The notes beneath the pieces were generated by a model that saw only the letters and a program-made list of their open reading frames with translations, was not told where the DNA came from and searched no databases. A DNA stretch of 9,714 bases from JALYNX01 sp963749415 (GTDB taxonomy: Bacteria; Actinomycetota; Acidimicrobiia; Spongiisociales; ZC4RG35). Positions 5,869 to 9,714 of the stretch are shown one piece after another. The first letter of the stretch is position 1, and each line of letters begins with the position of its first letter. The position numbers and the translations under genes were made by a program. Where the stretch lies: contig CAVVMG010000002.1 of the NCBI GenBank assembly GCA_963749415.1, positions 1 to 9,714 of the forward strand. Reading direction: 5' to 3'.

Positions 5869-7013
5869 TGGGGGTCAAAGAGGCGCTCAAGGAGTCGTCG
5901 TCGATGGCCGAGCTGCTCGCCAAGAAGCCATCCGAGCGCCCGATCGTCTTCTATGCCGAGGACTCGTTCACCTACGTCCAGTACGAGGGGTACATCGAGG
6001 AATTGCTCACCAGGAGTGGGATCTCGGTCCACTATGTGACCTCGGATCCGGCTGACCCACTGCTGGGATCGGATCGGCAGGGCCTGACCGTGCGTCACAT
6101 CGACCGCCAGCTGCCCCGATTCTTATCCAAGCTGCGAGGGTCACTGCTGGTCATGACGATGCCCGACCTCGGTCGCTTCCACGTCCCCAAGCCGACCGGA
6201 TGCCTGACTCTCTACCTGTTCCACTCCCTGAATAGCACGCACACCGCCTATCGATCCGGGGCGTTCGACGACTACGACGTGTTCGCATGCACCGGGCCTC
6301 ACCACGTGACAGAGTTGACGGCGATTCGCACGGCCCGCGGCTTGTCGGCCGCAGACCTCCAGGAGGTCGGTTACTACAAGCTGGACCGGATCAGTCGAGA
6401 CCACGAATCCTGGACGAGCAGGACGGCCGACGTCCCCGAGGTGCTGATCGCTCCATCGTGGGGGCCCGGCAATGTCCTGGAGGCGCACGGTGAGACACTG
6501 ATCTCGGCACTCCTCGCCGAAGGGCTCAAGGTCACGGTCCGACCCCACCCTCAATTCTTCCATTCCCTGTACGCGGGTGGCCGCCGGGTGATCGACGGGT
6601 TGGTCGCGCGGTTTGGAGGGCTGGAGCTTGTGGAGTTCGAGATGTCGATCGACACCGAGACCTCCTTTCACCGATCCGACGTGATGATCAGCGACTGGTC
6701 GGGAGCGGCGTTCGAATATGCCCTGGGCACGCTGCGGCCGGCCTTGTTCGTCGAGACTCCGCAGAAGATCTTCAACCCGGAATGGGCCGAGTTGGGCCTT
6801 CCCTCGTTCGAGGACTACATGCGAGCTCGTGTTGGCGCCGTGATCCCTGGCTCGGACGTGTCCGGAATCGGGGCCGCGGTCGCCGCCAAGCTCGATCAGA
6901 GGACTGATCGGGCCGATGAGCTCAGCGCCCTGCGGGACCGATCCGTCTTCAATCCGGGCACGAGTGCCGAGGCTGGTGCCAGCCTGATCGGCGAGCTTGC
7001 GGGCAGACTGTGA
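5868..7013 (+). CDS. TagB/TagF-like CDP-alcohol phosphotransferase family protein
   Basis: This encodes 381 residues, is soluble, and has the catalytic-domain features of CDP-glycerol glycerophosphotransferases (teichoic-acid TagB/TagF family). LFHSLNSTHTAY (118-128) corresponds to the first catalytic histidine region, RPHP (225-228) to the second, and VMISDWSGAAFEYALG (272-287) to the conserved 'sDySs..fe' segment, followed by PALFVETP. It is shorter than TagF and carries only the C-terminal-type catalytic domain. Given the CMP-activating domain on the mutase, I infer that it transfers a phosphonate (hydroxyethylphosphonate) from a CMP donor to a sugar or lipid-linked glycan rather than transferring glycerol phosphate. 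The start ATG overlaps the preceding stop (TGATG). GGAG at 5853-5856 lies 11 bases upstream. The open frame reaches back to 5313, but that part is out-of-frame reading of the dehydrogenase gene. Confidence 0.82.
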   Translation: MGVKEALKESSSMAELLAKKPSERPIVFYAEDSFTYVQYEGYIEELLTRSGISVHYVTSDPADPLLGSDRQGLTVRHIDRQLPRFLSKLRGSLLVMTMPDLGRFHVPKPTGCLTLYLFHSLNSTHTAYRSGAFDDYDVFACTGPHHVTELTAIRTARGLSAADLQEVGYYKLDRISRDHESWTSRTADVPEVLIAPSWGPGNVLEAHGETLISALLAEGLKVTVRPHPQFFHSLYAGGRRVIDGLVARFGGLELVEFEMSIDTETSFHRSDVMISDWSGAAFEYALGTLRPALFVETPQKIFNPEWAELGLPSFEDYMRARVGAVIPGSDVSGIGAAVAAKLDQRTDRADELSALRDRSVFNPGTSAEAGASLIGELAGRL

Positions 7014-7059
7014 ATCTCAAGACAAGCCACAATCGAGCCGATCCGTTCCTGGACCTCCG

Positions 7060-8457
7060 ATGAAGAAACTCTCCGTCCTAATGCCGGTTTACAACGAATC
7101 GCGCACGCTGCGCACCATCGTGCAGCGGGTGCTCGATTCCCCCGTCGATCTCGAGATCGAGTTGATATGCGTCGACGACGGCTCCAAGGACAACTCTCTC
7201 GACATCCTCAGGGAGCTGGCGGCCGATGACTCCAGGATCAAGGTGGTCGCCCAGCCGGTGAACATGGGCAAGGGGAAGGCGATCCGCACTGCGATCGAGC
7301 ACATGAGCGGCGACATCGGGATCATTCAGGACGGTGATCTCGAATACGACCCCGAGGAGTACCGGCTGGTTATCGGGCCCATCCTCGATGGAAAGGCGGA
7401 CGCGGTTTACGGGTCCCGGTTCGCCGCCAGCCCGGTGCGCCGGGTGTTGTTCTTCTGGCACTCGTTGGGAAACAAGTTGCTCACTGCCCTCTCCAACATG
7501 GCCAACGACATCAACCTGACCGACATGGAGACTTGTTACAAAGCGGTCAAGGCCGACGTGCTCCACGACCTCCGGCTCACCAGTGACCGCTTCGGGATCG
7601 AGCCCGAGATCACCGCGCGGCTCGCCCGGCTCGGGGTCAGGATCTACGAGGTGCCGATCAGCTATCACGGGCGCACCTACGCCGAGGGCAAGAACATCGG
7701 GTGGCGCGACGGGGTTCAGGCGCTGTGGCTGATCTTCAAGTTCCGCTTCATCGACACCAGATCGTCCGTCGATCCCGGCCACTCGACTCTGGAGAGCCTG
7801 TCAACCGCCCCCGGAGTCGCCCGGTGGACGATGGACCAATTCCACACCTATCTCGGGAAGAAGGTCTTCGAGGCGGGATCGGGTCGAGGAAACCTCACCG
7901 GTCATCTCATCGACCGGGAGTCTCTGGTGGTCGCCGATATCGACGAGCGTCACGTGCGGGAGATCGAAAAGCGCTTCGGCCATCTGGAGAACCTGAGGGC
8001 GGTCCAGGGGGATCTCGAAGACCCCGGCCTCTACGAGACCCTCCCCTCGGACTTCGACAGCGTCCTAAGCGTGAATGTCCTGGAGCACCTCGACCATCCC
8101 GAGGTCGCGGTGTCGGAGTTCTACAAGGCAACCCGGTCAGGGGGAAATCTCCTGGTGCTGGTCCCGGGTCACGACTGGCTCTTCTCGGAAGCCGACGCCG
8201 CTTTGGGCCATCGCCAGCGTTTCACCGAGCAGTCCCTGCGCCGGCTGATCGAGGAGGCCGGATATCAGGTAGTGGAGCTGCGCCAGTTCAACCGCCTCGG
8301 TGTCCTCGGCTGGTACACGAACAAGGTGCTGAAGCGCACGGACATTGGACCCTGGCAGGCGAGGGTGTTCGGGCTCATGCTCCCAGTGGCGAGGTTGATC
8401 GAGGGGATCTCATTCCTCCCTGGGCTCAGCCTTATCGCAGTCGCCAAGAGGCCCTGA
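7060..8457 (+). CDS. Family 2 glycosyltransferase fused to SAM methyltransferase
   Basis: This encodes 465 residues in two domains. Residues 1-235 are a GT-A glycosyltransferase of the dolichyl-phosphate-mannose-synthase-like group: VLMPVYNE (6-13), VDDGSKDNS (38-46), GKGKAIRTA (70-78), the DGDLEYDP metal motif (91-98) and TDMETCYKA (154-162). Residues 255-465 are a class I SAM-dependent methyltransferase: FEAGSGRGNLT (270-280), VADID (291-295), SVNVLEHLDHPE (337-348), and a GHRQRF segment (383-388) near a typical 'LGH..RFT' motif. No membrane helices are evident. The first domain probably makes a polyprenyl-phosphate sugar for the membrane glycosyltransferases downstream. The second may O-methylate a sugar or the phosphonate. 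Both are inferred. I start at the ATG 7060, immediately before the conserved domain; an earlier TTG at 6997 would overlap the previous gene. No strong ribosome site is seen. The gap to the previous gene is 46 bases. Confidence 0.87.
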   Translation: MKKLSVLMPVYNESRTLRTIVQRVLDSPVDLEIELICVDDGSKDNSLDILRELAADDSRIKVVAQPVNMGKGKAIRTAIEHMSGDIGIIQDGDLEYDPEEYRLVIGPILDGKADAVYGSRFAASPVRRVLFFWHSLGNKLLTALSNMANDINLTDMETCYKAVKADVLHDLRLTSDRFGIEPEITARLARLGVRIYEVPISYHGRTYAEGKNIGWRDGVQALWLIFKFRFIDTRSSVDPGHSTLESLSTAPGVARWTMDQFHTYLGKKVFEAGSGRGNLTGHLIDRESLVVADIDERHVREIEKRFGHLENLRAVQGDLEDPGLYETLPSDFDSVLSVNVLEHLDHPEVAVSEFYKATRSGGNLLVLVPGHDWLFSEADAALGHRQRFTEQSLRRLIEEAGYQVVELRQFNRLGVLGWYTNKVLKRTDIGPWQARVFGLMLPVARLIEGISFLPGLSLIAVAKRP

Positions 8458-8470
8458 GCGGCGGCTGGAA

Positions 8471-9571
8471 ATGCGACCCGGAAGAATCCGCCCATGGACG
8501 GTGGGATTGGTCGCTCTCATGATTGCCATCGGATTCTCGATCAAGGTTCTCGCAGATACCGGTTGGGATCCCACGATTTTCACGGCGTTCGGAGAAACGG
8601 CGACGCCCACGAGGGAATTCGCAGAGGCGCGGCTCGGAGACCTGTACCTTCGCCCAGGGCAGGGCCACGACGGAAAGTACTTCTTCGTGCAGTCGCACGA
8701 TCCTCTCCTCCTGTCCCCGGCGCAGAACACGATGGTGCTGGACCGACCGCTCTACCGCAGCCAACGCATGCTCTACCCGTTGTTGGCGGGAGGTCTTGGC
8801 ATCTTCTCGTCGTCACAGATCGTCTGGGGGATGTTGGTGGTCAATATCTTGTCCATCGCGGGGGGCACCTTCGCAACATCCATCATCGCTCAACGCATGG
8901 GGGGATCAGCGTGGTGGGGCCTGGCATTTGCATTCAACATCGGGCTGATCAGCGAGCTCAACATCTCGGGGGCGGGGGTGGTCGCCGCGGCCTTCGCATT
9001 TGGGGCGGTGGCTGCCTACCTAGATGGCCGGGATGGCTGGGCGGTCGGGTTGCTCGCTCTAGCCTGCCTTTCCCGGGAGGTGATGCTGCTGGTGCCTCTC
9101 GGAATCGCTTGGTGGTTGTGGCGAGACGGGCGGAAGCGGTTGTCTCTGGTCAGTATCCTGGTCCCGATCGCAGCCGTCGCATCGTGGGCGTTATATCTCC
9201 GACTCAGGTTGGGATTCGCTTCGGGCGCAGGCGACGCGAGCCTCGCGTTCCGGCCTCCTTTTGTTGGTATCGCAAGGGCGCTGCCGGACTGGCTCGCCTC
9301 CCCGATCGACCTCGTGGCGGGTGTGGCTGTTTTGCTGCTCCTGGGCGCCTATCTATACCGAACCATCAAGTCGAACGCTCTCGTCGGATGGGCTTTCGTT
9401 GGGTTTGTGCCGTTGACGCTGTTACTGAGCGAGTTGGTTTGGGCCTTCTATTTCGACAGCACCCGTGCGGTTGCACCGATGATCACTGCGTTCGTGTTGA
9501 TGGTGTTTCTCGGTGATCGTGCTGGAACCAACGATGCTGCGAATGAAGCACAATCGGCGGTCGGGGTGTGA
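8471..9571 (+). CDS. Polytopic membrane protein, putative GT-C-type glycosyltransferase
   Basis: This encodes 366 residues with about eight to nine hydrophobic segments: roughly 10-28, 100-112, 117-140, 147-160, 165-184, 188-217, 225-246, 278-296 and 303-350. The large loop after the first helix holds GQGHDGKYFFVQSHDP (64-78) and LDRPLYRSQRMLYPLLAGG (90-108). From memory, this resembles a widespread bacterial membrane family with 'G-DGqfYY...dP' and 'YRyqRilYPll' motifs that is linked to surface-glycan genes and resembles GT-C enzymes. SREVMLLVPLG (201-211) also fits. GT-C enzymes use polyprenyl-phosphate sugars, which the preceding glycosyltransferase could supply. The start is ATG 8471, 13 bases after the fusion gene. 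The ribosome site is weak. The stop overlaps the GTG of a related gene. The substrate is unknown. Confidence 0.78.
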   Translation: MRPGRIRPWTVGLVALMIAIGFSIKVLADTGWDPTIFTAFGETATPTREFAEARLGDLYLRPGQGHDGKYFFVQSHDPLLLSPAQNTMVLDRPLYRSQRMLYPLLAGGLGIFSSSQIVWGMLVVNILSIAGGTFATSIIAQRMGGSAWWGLAFAFNIGLISELNISGAGVVAAAFAFGAVAAYLDGRDGWAVGLLALACLSREVMLLVPLGIAWWLWRDGRKRLSLVSILVPIAAVASWALYLRLRLGFASGAGDASLAFRPPFVGIARALPDWLASPIDLVAGVAVLLLLGAYLYRTIKSNALVGWAFVGFVPLTLLLSELVWAFYFDSTRAVAPMITAFVLMVFLGDRAGTNDAANEAQSAVGV

Positions 9572-9714
9572 GTTCAACCCGGGCAAGGCTCATCATCCGG
9601 CCGATCGTGGTTGGGATCATGGGATCGCTGGTCGCGCTGCTCGTGGTGTTGAGAGTCCTGAACTCGATCGCCAACGACCCGACCATCTTCGTTGCCTTTG
9701 GAGAGGACTCAATC
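9568..9714 (+). CDS. Partial membrane protein, paralogue of the preceding gene (cut by window end)
   Basis: The reading frame opens with GTG at 9568 and overlaps the previous stop as GTGA (9568-9571). It stays open to the end of the window, giving 49 codons. The visible part has a basic start (SSTRARLIIRP), one hydrophobic helix (about 13-29) and then NDPTIFVAFGED, which closely matches DPTIFTAFGE after the first helix of the upstream protein (residues 33-42). The shared motif and position show tandem paralogues, so this is probably a second member of the same membrane family. Its length and C-terminal motifs lie outside the window. Confidence 0.7.
   Translation, partial: MSSTRARLIIRPIVVGIMGSLVALLVVLRVLNSIANDPTIFVAFGEDSI

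Noticed and set aside
6997..7059. TTG start for the glycosyltransferase fusion
   Set aside because: It would overlap the previous gene and add a non-conserved segment. The ATG at 7060 directly precedes the conserved KKLSVLMPVYNE.

Overview
The window is GC-rich with dense, overlapping same-strand genes, GTG/TTG starts and actinobacterial-looking enzyme families, so a high-GC Gram-positive (actinobacterial) genome is most likely. I cannot place it more precisely from sequence alone. No rRNA, tRNA, insertion sequence or CRISPR array is visible.

The right three quarters (2102-9714, plus strand) read as one tightly packed operon for making and attaching a phosphonate to a cell-surface or exported glycan. 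In order they are: a cytidylyltransferase-PEP mutase fusion (makes the C-P bond and probably activates the product with CTP); phosphonopyruvate decarboxylase; an iron-type alcohol dehydrogenase that fits phosphonoacetaldehyde reductase; a TagB/TagF-like glycerophosphotransferase-family protein; a family 2 glycosyltransferase fused to a SAM methyltransferase; and two consecutive related polytopic membrane proteins, the second cut by the window edge. No aminotransferase for 2-aminoethylphosphonate is present, so 2-hydroxyethylphosphonate is the expected headgroup. This resembles what is known of phosphonoglycan-producing actinomycetes such as Glycomyces and Stackebrandtia.

The left part (9-1829, minus strand) is divergent. 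It holds a membrane-anchored alkaline-phosphatase-superfamily (sulfatase-like) protein followed by a small one-helix membrane protein of the 'YLDPGTGS' type. The 272-base gap between the two divergent units contains a good ribosome binding site and TTG start for the mutase gene. Read on the minus strand, it also contains a chain of stems ending in a strong hairpin plus T-rich tract, which looks like a transcription-attenuation leader for the sulfatase-like gene.

The most striking oddity is an exact 221-base tandem duplication across the mutase/decarboxylase junction (3260-3480 and 3481-3701). Both real genes stay intact. Between them it creates a 74-codon chimeric reading frame (decarboxylase head, mutase tail) that keeps ATGA stop/start coupling at both ends. 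It is either a very recent duplication or an assembly error.
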